Of a stretch of DNA of 51,631 nucleotides, positions 1 through 8,522 are shown in pieces. The position numbers and the translations under genes were made by a program. This DNA comes from Thermodesulfovibrionia bacterium (GTDB taxonomy: Bacteria; Nitrospirota; Thermodesulfovibrionia; UBA6902), in the NCBI GenBank assembly GCA_947259645.1, contig CAMYND010000008.1, forward strand, positions 1 through 51,631. Direction: 5' to 3'. Positions within the stretch are counted from its first letter, which is position 1. Each line of letters opens with the position of its first letter. Below the pieces are notes generated by a model. That model saw only the letters and a list, made by a program, of their open reading frames with translations, had not been told where the DNA came from and searched no databases.

Positions 1-251
1 CCCAGGAGAGACTGGGTATCTGCCACCCATGATTTCACCGCTTCAAAATCCTTAATGTCAACCTTGAATGATCCAACTCGCACCCCCAGCTCTTTAAGTT
101 CATTCTCAAGTTCTTTGGCATTATGATCACTTTGAAGAAAACTAAAGCTGATGTTAGCTCCGGATTTTGCCAGTTCAATTGCAACAGCCCTGCCAATGCC
201 TCTGGATGCTCCACTGATTATTACTGTCTTATCCTTTATACCTTTACTCAT
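1..251 (-). CDS. SDR family oxidoreductase (FabG-like), N-terminal part only
   Basis: The protein starts at 251 and runs off the left edge of the window, so about 83 residues are visible. The N-terminus has a beta strand followed by SGASRGIGRAVA, the glycine-rich NAD(P)-binding motif of short-chain dehydrogenases, then a helix, a second strand and VDI, the usual acidic position at the end of a later strand. This matches 3-oxoacyl-ACP reductase (FabG)-like proteins, but the catalytic Ser-Tyr-Lys lies outside the window, so the substrate cannot be named. No strong ribosome binding site is seen upstream. The next gene on the right is on the opposite strand. Confidence 0.8.
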   Translation of the reverse strand, partial: MSKGIKDKTVIISGASRGIGRAVAIELAKSGANISFSFLQSDHNAKELENELKELGVRVGSFKVDIKDFEAVKSWVADTQSLL

Positions 252-627
252 AAGATAATGATATCAATATATAGCGGACCTTTGTAGTTATAATTTTCCA
301 TGAGATAAAAAGCGCAGGGCATTTCCCTACTGGATGATGCACTGCATTATAATGAGTTATTGAACTTAAATAATTATTGTATCTGATTTTCCTTGACAAG
401 GAAAGTCTGCTCCATGAGAAATAATCAGTGCCCGGTAATTCAAGGAGCGCTGGATAGCTTTGTTCCATATGCAATTATATATGTTCGGTATTTTTTATTC
501 AGAAAACTTTATACTTTCAAGTGGGTAGTGTCAATTAATTTACAGATCTATAATTATTAACTATAGAGACTGATAAAATCAATCAGCCATGAATTTTTCA
601 GCCTCCATGATTTAAATTAGAAATATC
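252..627. other. gene-poor stretch, no supported gene
   Basis: About 380 bases of AT-rich sequence between the divergent SDR gene and the small selenoprotein candidate. A 76-codon open frame on the minus strand (244-474) has no ribosome binding site or recognisable features and is not accepted. Promoters for the two divergent genes presumably lie here; only the plus-strand extended -10 at 628-636 is clear. Confidence 0.5.
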
Positions 628-636
628 TGCTATAAT
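628..636 (+). promoter_or_regulatory. extended -10 promoter of the small selenoprotein candidate
   Basis: TGCTATAAT is a perfect -10 hexamer with the TG extension, 27 bases before the ATG at 664. No good -35 is seen, as is usual for extended -10 promoters. Confidence 0.6.
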
Positions 637-663
637 GTTAGCCTTAAGTAATAGGAGACGTAC

Positions 664-831
664 ATGAAGTGCAAGAAATGTAAGGGCAGGTTAAACTTAA
701 AGATAGGCTGAAAAAGCGTACAGTTACGCTGCATGGAGTGCAGCATGAGCTATTCAATTGAAGAATATATTCATGAACTGGACGCCGGATCATGGGAACA
801 GCTGTCACAGCGCACGTGCGACAGGGCTTAG
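664..831 (+). CDS. small dual-CXXC (seleno)protein with in-frame UGA at codon 16
   Basis: Reading from ATG 664 gives 15 codons, an in-frame TGA at 709-711, then 39 more open codons to TAG at 829-831. A CXXC (CKKC, residues 3-6) lies before the UGA and a second CXXC (CMEC, residues 24-27) after it, followed by SYSIEEYIHELD and a late Cys. This is the plan of the family annotated as dual CXXC motif small (seleno)protein, where the position in IG-U-K is Sec or Cys. AGGAG at 653-657 is six bases from the ATG. A hairpin with its apical loop 22 bases after the UGA fits a bacterial SECIS. The function is unknown; a redox or metal-binding role is plausible. SelA, SelB, SelC and SelD would have to be elsewhere in the genome. 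A plain pseudogene with a nonsense mutation is the alternative. Confidence 0.72.
715..748 (+). promoter_or_regulatory. candidate bacterial SECIS hairpin
   Basis: Directly after the UGA (709-711) lie two alternative perfect 6-bp hairpins. AGCGTA/TACGCT pairs around CAGT (715-730). GCTGCA/TGCAGC pairs around TGGAG (728-744), and this stem extends by three more pairs past one mismatch. The second apical loop starts 22 bases after the UGA and has G at its second position, which agrees with the usual bacterial SECIS pattern of a small G-containing loop 16-37 bases downstream. Confidence 0.55.
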
Positions 832-869
832 CATGAAAGTCATCTTTCAGTATTACGCTACGTAAAACC

Positions 870-899
870 TTGACAATTAAATGCCTTTTAAACTATCAT
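870..899 (+). promoter_or_regulatory. sigma-70 type promoter of rplM-rpsI
   Basis: TTGACA (870-875) and TATCAT (894-899) are separated by 18 bases, 40 bases upstream of the rplM start. Confidence 0.55.
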
Positions 900-939
900 G
901 TTATGTTTATTTCATTAATATGAGAGATGGAGACGGAAT

Positions 940-1374
940 ATGAAAACCATATTTGCTAAGAAAACAGATGTACCAAAAAAGTGGCATCTGATTGATGCTG
1001 ACGGGCAGGTCCTGGGGAGGCTCGCAACGCGCGTTGCCTTAATCCTGAGAGGGAAAAACAAGCCCACATTCACACCAAACTCAGACACCGGTGATTTTGT
1101 AATTATCATTAATGCATCCAAAGTGCGCTTAACCGGCAACAAGCTTGAAAACAAGGCCTACTATCATCACACCGGCTATCCGGGTGGAATAAAGAAAGAG
1201 ATCGCAAAAGATATAATGAACAAGAATCCGGAAAGAATCATAATATCAGCGGTAAAGGGCATGCTTCCCAAAAACACCCTGGGCAGACAGATATTAAGCA
1301 AATTAAAAGTTTACGGCGGTTCAGAACATCCCCATCTTGCTCAAAATCCTGAATCACTTAATTTAAACATATAG
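940..1374 (+). CDS. rplM: 50S ribosomal protein L13
   Basis: This 144-residue protein has the full length of bacterial L13, an early-assembling large-subunit protein. Recognisable segments are [16 protein letters not shown] at the N-terminus, [18 protein letters not shown], and the HHTGYPGG and [12 protein letters not shown] segments in the C-terminal half. It is followed after 16 bases by rpsI, the conserved rplM-rpsI operon. A GAGACGG sequence precedes the ATG. Nothing is missing or unusual. Confidence 0.98.
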   Translation: MKTIFAKKTDVPKKWHLIDADGQVLGRLATRVALILRGKNKPTFTPNSDTGDFVIIINASKVRLTGNKLENKAYYHHTGYPGGIKKEIAKDIMNKNPERIIISAVKGMLPKNTLGRQILSKLKVYGGSEHPHLAQNPESLNLNI

Positions 1375-1390
1375 CAAGGAGCGTTGTGAC

Positions 1391-1783
1391 ATGGCAGACA
1401 TAGAATATAATGCAACTGGAAGGAGAAAGTCATCAATTGCCCAGGTATTTATGAAACCGGGCAAAGGCGATATTGTTATAAACAAAAAACCTCTTGGTGA
1501 ATATTTCCCCTATGAGACGATGAAGATGGTCGTTCAGCAGCCCCTCAGTGTTGTTGCGGTTACCGGAAAATACGATATCAATGTACGCGTAAAGGGCGGT
1601 GGATTCAGTGGTCAGGCGTCTGCAATACGTCATGGTATATCCAGAGCCCTGTTACTGGTGAATTCTGACTTCAGGGGAAAACTCAAAAAAGAAGGCCTGC
1701 TCACCAGGGACCCGAGGGCTGTTGAAAGAAAGAAATACGGCCAAAAGGGTGCAAGAGCCCGCTTCCAGTTTTCAAAGAGATAA
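1391..1783 (+). CDS. rpsI: 30S ribosomal protein S9
   Basis: The 130-residue product is typical S9: [11 protein letters not shown] near the N-terminus, [19 protein letters not shown] in the middle, and the basic C-terminal tail [17 protein letters not shown], which in the ribosome reaches the P-site tRNA. It shares a transcript with rplM, and a strong Rho-independent terminator follows at 1815. Start ATG 1391 has GGAGCG upstream. Confidence 0.98.
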   Translation: MADIEYNATGRRKSSIAQVFMKPGKGDIVINKKPLGEYFPYETMKMVVQQPLSVVAVTGKYDINVRVKGGGFSGQASAIRHGISRALLLVNSDFRGKLKKEGLLTRDPRAVERKKYGQKGARARFQFSKR

Positions 1784-1814
1784 GAAATCTGTTTCTGAAC
1801 AAAAGGAACACTTC

Positions 1815-1857
1815 AAATGCCCAAAACGTTTATCAGTTTTGGGCATTTATTTTTTTG
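1815..1857 (+). terminator. Rho-independent terminator of rplM-rpsI
   Basis: A perfect 13-bp stem (AAATGCCCAAAAC with GTTTTGGGCATTT) around an 8-base loop is followed by a run of T. It ends just before the argC promoter. Confidence 0.9.
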
Positions 1858-1889
1858 ACTCGCGGTACATACTCTTAACATTTAATTTT

Positions 1890-1898
1890 TGTTATAAT
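1890..1898 (+). promoter_or_regulatory. extended -10 promoter immediately before argC
   Basis: TGTTATAAT contains a perfect TATAAT (1893-1898) with TG extension. Its last base is only five bases before ATG 1904, so initiation about 6-8 bases downstream would fall on the start codon. No Shine-Dalgarno sequence precedes the ATG. A leaderless argC mRNA is inferred. Confidence 0.5.
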
Positions 1899-1903
1899 TG
1901 CAG

Positions 1904-2950
1904 ATGCTAAAAGTTGCCATATTAGGAGGAAGCGGTTATACAGGTTCTGAACTGCTCAGGCTGCTTCTCTCCCATCCTGAGGTAAAAGTAACTGCCATCA
2001 CCTCTGAACGACTGGCCGGGTTACCTGTTTCCGATGTATTTCTGCATTTCAGGAACACGGATCTGCGCTTTGAACCATTGAAGGCGTCAGAACTCGAAAA
2101 AAAAGCTGACCTTTTCTTGCTCTGCCTGCCTCACAAAGCATCGCAGGAAACAGCAGCTTTCTTCCATGATAAAGGCAAAAAAGTCATTGATCTTTCGGCA
2201 GACTATCGATTAAAAAGTTCACGGGTTTATGAGAAATGGTACAAAACACCCCATCATTTTAAAAACCTGCTAAAAAAAGCTGTGTATGGACTGCCAGAAC
2301 TTCACCGGGAGAAAATCCGAAAGGCTTCGATCGTTGCTAATCCCGGCTGTTATCCAACGAGCGTTCTCCTCGGTCTTGCTCCTGTTATGAAGAAAGAATT
2401 TATAGACAGTGATTCGATAATAATAGATTCAAAATCAGGCACATCTGGTGCTGGAAGAAGTCCTGCCCAGCCCTTTATGTTTTGTGAGGTTGATGAATCA
2501 ATAAAAGCCTACGGCATAGCCGTGCATCGCCACACGCCGGAAATTGAGCAGGAGTTGAGTGCCCTGGCCGGCACCAAATTGAATGTTATTTTCACTCCCC
2601 ATCTTGTACCGATGGACAGGGGAATTCTCAGCACGATATATGTCCGGTTAAAAAACAAAGTCAGTCTCTCTGCGATCAGAAGCATGTACCGCGATTATTA
2701 TCAGGATGAAGCCTTTGTGAGAATTCTTAATAATGGTGTTTACCCGGTAACCAAGGCGGTGAAAGGCAGCAACTACTGCGATATTTCCCTTTTCCTTGAC
2801 AAACGTTCCGGCAAGGGACACACACTGATCGTGGTGAGTGCTATTGACAATCTTATCAAAGGGGCTTCCGGCGCAGCTATACAGAATATGAATATACTGT
2901 ATGGTTTCGATGAGACAACCGGGTTAACCGCCCTTCCTCTATCTCTTTAA
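1904..2950 (+). CDS. argC: N-acetyl-gamma-glutamyl-phosphate reductase
   Basis: ArgC catalyses the NADPH-dependent reduction of N-acetylglutamyl phosphate, the third step of arginine (ornithine) synthesis. The 348-residue protein opens with VAILGGSGYTGSELLRLL, the Rossmann nucleotide-binding motif. The catalytic cysteine is Cys149 in VANPGCYPTS, and the IDSKSGTSGAGR segment is also typical. ATG 1904 is preferred to an in-frame TTG at 1898, which lies inside the TATAAT box. Its stop codon overlaps the argJ start (TAATG), so the two are translationally coupled. Confidence 0.96.
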   Translation: MLKVAILGGSGYTGSELLRLLLSHPEVKVTAITSERLAGLPVSDVFLHFRNTDLRFEPLKASELEKKADLFLLCLPHKASQETAAFFHDKGKKVIDLSADYRLKSSRVYEKWYKTPHHFKNLLKKAVYGLPELHREKIRKASIVANPGCYPTSVLLGLAPVMKKEFIDSDSIIIDSKSGTSGAGRSPAQPFMFCEVDESIKAYGIAVHRHTPEIEQELSALAGTKLNVIFTPHLVPMDRGILSTIYVRLKNKVSLSAIRSMYRDYYQDEAFVRILNNGVYPVTKAVKGSNYCDISLFLDKRSGKGHTLIVVSAIDNLIKGASGAAIQNMNILYGFDETTGLTALPLSL

Positions 2951-4152
2951 TGAAAAAAACTTCACGAAAACCAGAGCTGGCAGTTCCGGGCTTCATGTTT
3001 TCAGGCATTGCCGCTGGAATCAAGAAAAGCGGGGACTATGATCTCGCGTTGATCGTCTCTGACAGACCTGCAACCACAGCAGGCGTTTTCACAAAGAACA
3101 GCGTAAAAGCCGCACCGGTCAGGCTTGCCATGGAACATATTTCTTCCGGCAGAGGCCAGGCAATAGTCATAAACAGTGGAAATGCAAATGCCTGTACCGG
3201 AAAGCATGGCATGAGAGATGCAGCAAAAGTTAAAGAAAAAGCTGCGAAAGCTCTTGGCCTGTCACCTGAAGTTGTGTACGTATCTTCCACCGGTGTTATC
3301 GGTAAACGGCTTCCCGCTGAAAAAATTGTACAAGCACTTCCGGAGCTGGTAATGAAATTGAGACCTTCAGGGCTGACCAACGCGTCAAAAGCGATAATGA
3401 CCACAGACAAGTACCTGAAGGCAACGTCCAGGCGAATCCGGATAGGTTCGAAGACCGGGACGATTGCAGCCATGGCAAAAGGAGCAGGTATGATATGTCC
3501 TGACATGGCTACCATGCTTTGTTTTATTATGACAGATATTTCTCTCACTCATGCAGCCCTGAACCATGCACTGATAGACGTGGTAGCCCGTTCATTTAAC
3601 ATGATCTCAGTTGATAATGACATGAGCACAAATGATACTGTCATGGCAATGGCAAACGGCGCGCTCGAGAATAAACCTCTTACCAGAAATTCGGCTGATT
3701 ATCAAAAGTTCAAAGACACGCTTTTCAGCATTTCTTATGAGCTTGCCAGAATGATTGTCAAGGATGGAGAGGGAGCCACCAAGTGCGTCGAGATTACCGT
3801 CGAAGGAGCACGGACCGAGTCAGATGCCCGGCTGGCAGCTCGATCCGTAGCCGGGTCACTGCTCGTTAAGACCGCGATGTATGGAAAGGATCCGAACTGG
3901 GGAAGAATTATGGCAGCAATAGGCTATTCAGGTGCCGTTGTTAAAGAAGAAGATATTAATATCATCATCAACAAGGTAAAGGTGGTCCGCAACGGTTTGG
4001 GAACAGGTAAGGAAGAGGTCCTGCACAAAGTACTTTCAGAAGATGATATTTTTGTTACCATAGACTTGGGGAGAGGGAACAAATCAGCCAAAGCGCTCAC
4101 CTGTGATTTGACAGAAGAATACATAGAAATAAACGCTCATTACGGGACCTAG
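2950..4152 (+). CDS. argJ: glutamate N-acetyltransferase / amino-acid acetyltransferase ArgJ
   Basis: ArgJ transfers the acetyl group from N-acetylornithine to glutamate, making the arginine pathway cyclic; some members also use acetyl-CoA. The 400-residue precursor carries the ATML self-cleavage motif in CPDMATMLCFIMTD. Thr188 would become the N-terminal nucleophile of the beta chain after autoproteolysis. DGEGATK and YGKDPNWGRIMAAIGYSG are family segments. The start overlaps the argC stop by one base. Whether it is mono- or bifunctional cannot be told from the sequence; no argA-like gene is in the window. Confidence 0.96.
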   Translation: MKKTSRKPELAVPGFMFSGIAAGIKKSGDYDLALIVSDRPATTAGVFTKNSVKAAPVRLAMEHISSGRGQAIVINSGNANACTGKHGMRDAAKVKEKAAKALGLSPEVVYVSSTGVIGKRLPAEKIVQALPELVMKLRPSGLTNASKAIMTTDKYLKATSRRIRIGSKTGTIAAMAKGAGMICPDMATMLCFIMTDISLTHAALNHALIDVVARSFNMISVDNDMSTNDTVMAMANGALENKPLTRNSADYQKFKDTLFSISYELARMIVKDGEGATKCVEITVEGARTESDARLAARSVAGSLLVKTAMYGKDPNWGRIMAAIGYSGAVVKEEDINIIINKVKVVRNGLGTGKEEVLHKVLSEDDIFVTIDLGRGNKSAKALTCDLTEEYIEINAHYGT

Positions 4153-4197
4153 GCAGCACCTGATGAGTAAATCTTTTTTTTGCTGTGATCTGTAAAC

Positions 4198-4226
4198 TTG
4201 ACACAAGGTAAAGACTACTATATTTT
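4198..4226 (+). promoter_or_regulatory. sigma-70 type promoter of the LysM protein gene
   Basis: TTGACA (4198-4203) and TATTTT (4221-4226) are spaced by 17 bases, about 50 bases before the ATG. Confidence 0.5.
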
Positions 4227-4277
4227 AAATGAGTATGCATTTGTTTACTCAATGATTGAACAGATGGGAGAATTATT

Positions 4278-5312
4278 ATGAAAAAACTGCAGTATTTTTT
4301 TATTTTTTCCTTGTTGCTTATTTTAGTGACAGGTATTACAGCAAAAGGACAGGAATCAGAAGAATATATCATTAAAAAAGGGGATACGCTCTGGGACATC
4401 TCAGATAACGAGCTGGAAGACACCTATCTTTGGCCAAAACTGTGGAATGTGAACCCCCATATAGACAACCCTGACCTGATATATCCCGGAAGCATGATAA
4501 GAATACCCTCAAGAGAAGAATTAATGCGCATTGCGCCCGTTCCGATGAGGAGGCCGTGGAAACAAAAGTCTGAGGCTAGAACTGTCTATAAAATTCCTGA
4601 ACAGCGCAAAAAAAAGTATATTGTTGACAGAGATCTCTTTATCAAGAGCGGTTGGATCGCGGACAGGATACCGGGCATCGGCGAAATTACCTATTCCCCG
4701 AATAATCGGATGCTGCTCAGCAAGAATGAAATCGCTTATCTGAAAATGTCTTCTCTGGAAGAAGCGTCACTCTTCAAGAAAATCAAAAATCCTGTAAAAC
4801 TTATTGTTGGGCAGGAGGAGATCAGACTGAATGACAAGTTTTATAGTGTCCGTGAAGTCAAAGAGGTCAGACACCCGGATACAGGAAAAAAAGTTGGCCA
4901 TCAAATAAGAGTAACAGGCATTCTGGAAGTAATGGGTGAAGATAGCGATACTCCTAAAGCGAAGATAACCAGCACCTTTGAAGAAGTAAATGTCGGAGAC
5001 AGGCTCTTTCCTTATTTTGAATTAGAGCCTCCCCTGGTTTCTGACTCGTACAGAACTCCTGCCATAAGCGGCACTATCGTTGAATCACAGACTAATTCCT
5101 ACCTTTCTCCCGAAGGATCTATTGTATTTCTTGATAAAGGAGAGAAAGACGGCCTTAAACAGGGTGATATGTTTGCTGTATTTTCAGGGGAACCCGTAGA
5201 TAGAGTCAAAGGGAAAATCCAGGTAATTTCGCTTCAACCCTCGACTGCTGGAGCTCTCGTACTGGAAAGCGATCAGGAAATATTAATCGGGAACAAATGG
5301 GGACATCGATAA
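4278..5312 (+). CDS. secreted LysM-domain protein
   Basis: The 344-residue protein begins with a cleavable-looking signal peptide (Met-Lys-Lys, hydrophobic core FFIFSLLLILVTG, then TAKGQ). One LysM domain follows at about residues 31-77, with the hallmark KKGDTLWDIS and YPGSMIRIP, so peptidoglycan binding in the cell envelope is expected. The remaining 260 residues show no recognised enzymatic domain; GSIVFLDKGEKDGLKQGDMFAVF resembles a small beta-barrel segment seen in long LysM proteins of related bacteria. GGGAG upstream supports the start. It has its own promoter and a shared terminator with convergent rpoD. Confidence 0.85.
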   Translation: MKKLQYFFIFSLLLILVTGITAKGQESEEYIIKKGDTLWDISDNELEDTYLWPKLWNVNPHIDNPDLIYPGSMIRIPSREELMRIAPVPMRRPWKQKSEARTVYKIPEQRKKKYIVDRDLFIKSGWIADRIPGIGEITYSPNNRMLLSKNEIAYLKMSSLEEASLFKKIKNPVKLIVGQEEIRLNDKFYSVREVKEVRHPDTGKKVGHQIRVTGILEVMGEDSDTPKAKITSTFEEVNVGDRLFPYFELEPPLVSDSYRTPAISGTIVESQTNSYLSPEGSIVFLDKGEKDGLKQGDMFAVFSGEPVDRVKGKIQVISLQPSTAGALVLESDQEILIGNKWGHR

Positions 5313-5348
5313 ACGATTCTAACTGAATAATTATTTATAGACGATAAA

Positions 5349-5388
5349 AAAAGGGTGAGTAATCTGAGTTACTCACCCTTTTCATTTT
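5349..5388. terminator. bidirectional terminator between LysM gene and rpoD
   Basis: A 14-bp perfect stem (AAAAGGGTGAGTAA with TTACTCACCCTTTT) and a 6-base loop has A-runs on the left and T-runs on the right, so it can serve both convergent genes. Confidence 0.88.
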
Positions 5389-5400
5389 AGTACTTCCTAA

Positions 5401-6831
5401 TTATGTGCTTACCAGGGCTTTCAGTGCCTTTAGCCTGCTCGGATGTTTCAGCTTCCGGAGAGCCTTTGCCTCAATCTGTCTTACCCGCTCCCTCGTTATC
5501 GTGAGATGCCTTCCAACTTCCTCAAGCGTGTGGTCTCTGTCTACGCCTATACCAAATCTCATCCTGATCACTTTTTCTTCTTTGGGAGTCAAGGTACCTA
5601 AAACCTTCTTGATATACCCGGAAATCTCTTTCCCCTCAGCATCTGTATAAGGGGAAGGACTGTTTTTATCGCCGATGAAGTCTTCCAGCTCAGTGTCCTC
5701 ATCACCTACAGGCGTTTGAAGAGCGATCGGATCCTGAATAGCCCTGAATACCTCTTCGACTTTTCGTGTTGGTACTGCAAGTCTCTTGGCAATCTCCTCA
5801 TCAGTCGGCTCCCTGCCCAGCTCTTGCGTCAGCTCTCTCGATGCCTTCGTAACCCGGTTATAAAATTCCATCATATGAACAGGCACCCTTATTGTCTTGG
5901 TCTGATCAATCAGGGCTCTCGTTATTGCCTGCCGTATCCACCATGTTGCATAGGTGCTGAATTTAAAACCCTTTTCATGCTTAAATTTATCAACAGCTTT
6001 CATGAGGCCGATATTGCCCTCCTGAATGAGGTCAAGGAGGGGAAGACCCCGTCCGACATAATTTTTTGCTATATTGACAACAAGCCTGAGATTTCGGGTA
6101 ATGAGCTCATTTTTCGCTTCCAGAACAAATGCCTGAACCCGGCAAATCCTGTCCCACAAGGCAAGCAGGGGCTCTACCTTGATTCCGACTTCATCTTCGA
6201 CTTTCCTAAAGGTTCTTTGAGCCTTGCCGGCAATATCTTCCATCGCTGCGAGCAGAGCGTGCCTTACCCTCTTCTTGCCTTTCTCATTTTTCAAGAGAAT
6301 TTTCAGCGCTTTATAGGACCCGCCATAGTTTTTCAACTCTCTATCAACATCACGGACAACTTCCAGCATCATCTCCAGCCTGAACAGTGTCGATTCAATT
6401 ACGTAGTTCATTCTTTCTAAGTCTTCGGCATTCTGATTGTCTTCATTGCTCAGAAAATCTTCTTCAATCCTTTTTGTCAAAGGGAGATAGCTGATTATCT
6501 CAGCGATAATTTCTTTGCCTTCTTCCAGTTTTTTGGCAAGTTCCACCTCTTCATCCTTGGTAAGAATTGAAATATCGCCCATGGAGTGGAAATATGCCTG
6601 AACCAGATCCTCGGTTTTCTCATATTCCGGGGTTTCTGCTTCCTCTGCAGGGGCACTTTCTTCAGTGTCTACAATCTTCACTCCCATATCGCCCAGAAGA
6701 TCCATAAGTTCTTCTATTTCATCGGGAGTGAAAAATTCAGAAGGAAGGGCCTCATTAATTTCGTCATACGTCAGGACACCCCGTCTCTTTCCAACTTCTA
6801 TAATTTCGTCAAATAAATCTTTCTCTTTCAT
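5401..6831 (-). CDS. rpoD: primary sigma factor RpoD (sigma-70)
   Basis: The 476-residue protein directs RNA polymerase to housekeeping promoters. It has a short region 1.1 at the N-terminus, region 1.2 (LVQAYFHSMGDISILTKDEE), a compact non-conserved insert, region 2 with LVVNIAKNYVGRGLPLLDLI, KGFKFSTYATWWIRQAI and the -10 recognition helix, region 3 (PTDEEIAKRL), and region 4 with the -35 binding helix-turn-helix HLTITRERVRQIEAKALRKL. It is shorter than E. coli RpoD because the insert between 1.2 and 2 is small. An AGGAAATCAGGAA leader precedes the ATG. The usual neighbour dnaG is not next to it here. Confidence 0.97.
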   Translation of the reverse strand: MKEKDLFDEIIEVGKRRGVLTYDEINEALPSEFFTPDEIEELMDLLGDMGVKIVDTEESAPAEEAETPEYEKTEDLVQAYFHSMGDISILTKDEEVELAKKLEEGKEIIAEIISYLPLTKRIEEDFLSNEDNQNAEDLERMNYVIESTLFRLEMMLEVVRDVDRELKNYGGSYKALKILLKNEKGKKRVRHALLAAMEDIAGKAQRTFRKVEDEVGIKVEPLLALWDRICRVQAFVLEAKNELITRNLRLVVNIAKNYVGRGLPLLDLIQEGNIGLMKAVDKFKHEKGFKFSTYATWWIRQAITRALIDQTKTIRVPVHMMEFYNRVTKASRELTQELGREPTDEEIAKRLAVPTRKVEEVFRAIQDPIALQTPVGDEDTELEDFIGDKNSPSPYTDAEGKEISGYIKKVLGTLTPKEEKVIRMRFGIGVDRDHTLEEVGRHLTITRERVRQIEAKALRKLKHPSRLKALKALVST

Positions 6832-7109
6832 TTCCTGATTTCCTTGTCTTCTTTAACTTAAAAGTCTAACATATATTATTAATTTCCACAACAGGTAAGC
6901 TTATTCTGTGCCTGAGCCCATTACCCCCCCTAACCGCTTCAATTCTTTCACTTTTTTCCGTTAAAAAATTAAACTGTACCGCTGTTTCATAATCTTCATT
7001 ATTCTTATCGGACATTAATCGGACAAAATTCAATTTTTTATATTTTTTCAGTAAATTAGCCATAAGCACCGATCATCAGGGACAGATATATCACGGGAAA
7101 AAAGTTGGA

Positions 7110-7625
7110 TCATTCCTGCTGCATCAGGGCAAAGGCTCTGCGAAGCTTGCTATACGTTTTTTTCAGATGTTCCGGCATGACCCTTGTTTCAGAAATAATC
7201 GGCATGCTGTCAGTATCACCGGTCCAGCGCGGCACAATGTGCTTATGCATATGAGACTCCATTCCTGCGCCAGCTACTTTGCCAAAATTAAGCCCCATGT
7301 TGAAACCATCGGGGGATAAGATTTTTTTTAAAGTGTCTACCGAGTTTCTTACTGTTTTAATGATGTCACAGAGCACCGCATCAGATAGTCCGTCAAAGGA
7401 TGATGTGTGAATGTAGGGGACAACCATAAGATGGCCACTGTTGTAGGGGTATTTATTTAACATTACAAAACAGTGCTTTCCTCTATGCAATATCAGGTTT
7501 TTCTTATCAGCTGCATCAATTGCCTTGCCTTTGCCTTTTTTGGAAATATCACAGAACAGGCAGGTGCCATGTTTTGTTGTGTCAAGGATATACTCCATTC
7601 TCCAGGGTGCCCAAAGCCTTTTCAT
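7110..7625 (-). CDS. HIT family nucleotide hydrolase/transferase
   Basis: The 171-residue protein carries the histidine triad as HMHKHIVPRW; His125, His127 and His129 form the triad with the catalytic central His127. CLFC at residues 22-25 suggests the zinc site found in AP-4-A phosphorylase-like HIT proteins. GHLMVVPYIHTSSF is the nucleotide-binding strand region. Substrates of this class are dinucleoside polyphosphates or nucleotidyl conjugates. GTGGAGGCTAC precedes the ATG. It sits in a minus-strand run between rpoD and the uracil-DNA glycosylase without overlap. Confidence 0.93.
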   Translation of the reverse strand: MKRLWAPWRMEYILDTTKHGTCLFCDISKKGKGKAIDAADKKNLILHRGKHCFVMLNKYPYNSGHLMVVPYIHTSSFDGLSDAVLCDIIKTVRNSVDTLKKILSPDGFNMGLNFGKVAGAGMESHMHKHIVPRWTGDTDSMPIISETRVMPEHLKKTYSKLRRAFALMQQE

Positions 7626-7716
7626 GTAGCCTCCACGAGTAACTTTAAATAATATTTTTATCTGTGACGCATTTTCCGGCTTCTGAGCCAGGTGCTGAAA
7701 TACTGAGTCAACAGAA

Positions 7717-8439
7717 TCAGGTTAATCTCTTCATGACTTTCTGCATGTCGTCCCATGTCAGCCATTTTGCTTTAGGATTTCTGAGCAGATAGGCTGGATG
7801 AAAGGTCGGCATCACAGGGATCCCGTTGAAATCGAGGAAATTCCCCCTTAATTTACTGATGGGGGTCTTCACTCCGAGCAGCGTCTCTGTGGCAATCTTT
7901 CCCAGACAGACAATTACGCTGGGCCTTATAATTTCAATCTGCTGTAATAAAAAAGGACTGCAAGAGTTAATCTCATCTTCTTCCGGGTTCCTGTTGTAGG
8001 ACGGCCTGCATTTAACTATATTGGCAATGTATACGTCTTCCCGTTTCATCCCCAGCTTTACAATCATTTTTGTAAGCAGTTTACCGGCATCACCGATAAA
8101 CGGCCTCCCCTGCAGGTCCTCATCCCTGCCGGGTCCTTCGCCTATGAACATCAACGGGGCATCCGGACTGCCTTCACCAAAGACAATGGTATTCCTTCCC
8201 CCACTAAGTTTACACCGCTGACAGTCTCCAATATTTTCTCTCAGCAGATTCAGAGCCTCCTGACCGTTTACAGTCCTGCCAGCCCCAGAGTGCTGTTTCA
8301 TTTCAGACGGTTTGCTTGCTAATGGAGAGAGAATCTCCGCTATTCTTGATTTCTTTACCGGCATATATACAAATCCCAGTTCCCGGTAAAACTCGATTGC
8401 CTTCCTGATTTTCTTTATCGTGTCAATATTGTTATGCAT
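7717..8439 (-). CDS. type 4 uracil-DNA glycosylase (Fe-S)
   Basis: The enzyme removes uracil from DNA. The 240-residue protein has GEGPGRDEDLQGRPFIGDAG (residues 100-119), the active-site block of family 4 UDGs, and HPAYLLR (214-220). Four cysteines, Cys73, Cys76, Cys144 and Cys160, are placed as the ligands of the 4Fe-4S cluster of this family. About 60 residues of less conserved sequence precede the domain; no Shine-Dalgarno is evident at the chosen ATG, so the start is uncertain. A phage-type DNA polymerase-associated UDG is unlikely given the housekeeping context. Confidence 0.93.
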   Translation of the reverse strand: MHNNIDTIKKIRKAIEFYRELGFVYMPVKKSRIAEILSPLASKPSEMKQHSGAGRTVNGQEALNLLRENIGDCQRCKLSGGRNTIVFGEGSPDAPLMFIGEGPGRDEDLQGRPFIGDAGKLLTKMIVKLGMKREDVYIANIVKCRPSYNRNPEEDEINSCSPFLLQQIEIIRPSVIVCLGKIATETLLGVKTPISKLRGNFLDFNGIPVMPTFHPAYLLRNPKAKWLTWDDMQKVMKRLT

Positions 8440-8467
8440 AACTGGACGGTTACCGCAAATTCCTTTT

Positions 8468-8495
8468 GTAAGGGCTTATTGCTATAAGCCCCTAC
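8468..8495. repeat. 28-bp palindromic repeat, copy 1
   Basis: GTAAGGGCTTAT, loop TGCT, ATAAGCCCCTAC. The copy at 29441-29468 has the same length and the same ends (GTRAGGGC and GCCCCTAC) with a different centre. It lies between nadK and the glycosylase gene. Confidence 0.65.
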
Positions 8496-8522
8496 GAATT
8501 AATTCCGATTCTGACTGAAAAT

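Noticed and set aside
244-474. 76-codon frame near the SDR gene
   Set aside because: No start signal and no resemblance to a protein family.
664-831. the small UGA-containing gene as a simple pseudogene
   Set aside because: Promoter, ribosome binding site, both CXXC motifs and the hairpin after the UGA are intact, and no frameshift is present; readthrough as selenocysteine explains more.
5716-6420. 234-codon frame antisense to rpoD
   Set aside because: Complementary to the conserved sigma factor gene; no promoter, ribosome binding site or family resemblance.
6866-7069. 67-codon frame upstream of rpoD
   Set aside because: No ribosome binding site, no recognisable domain, mixed composition; treated as the rpoD upstream region.
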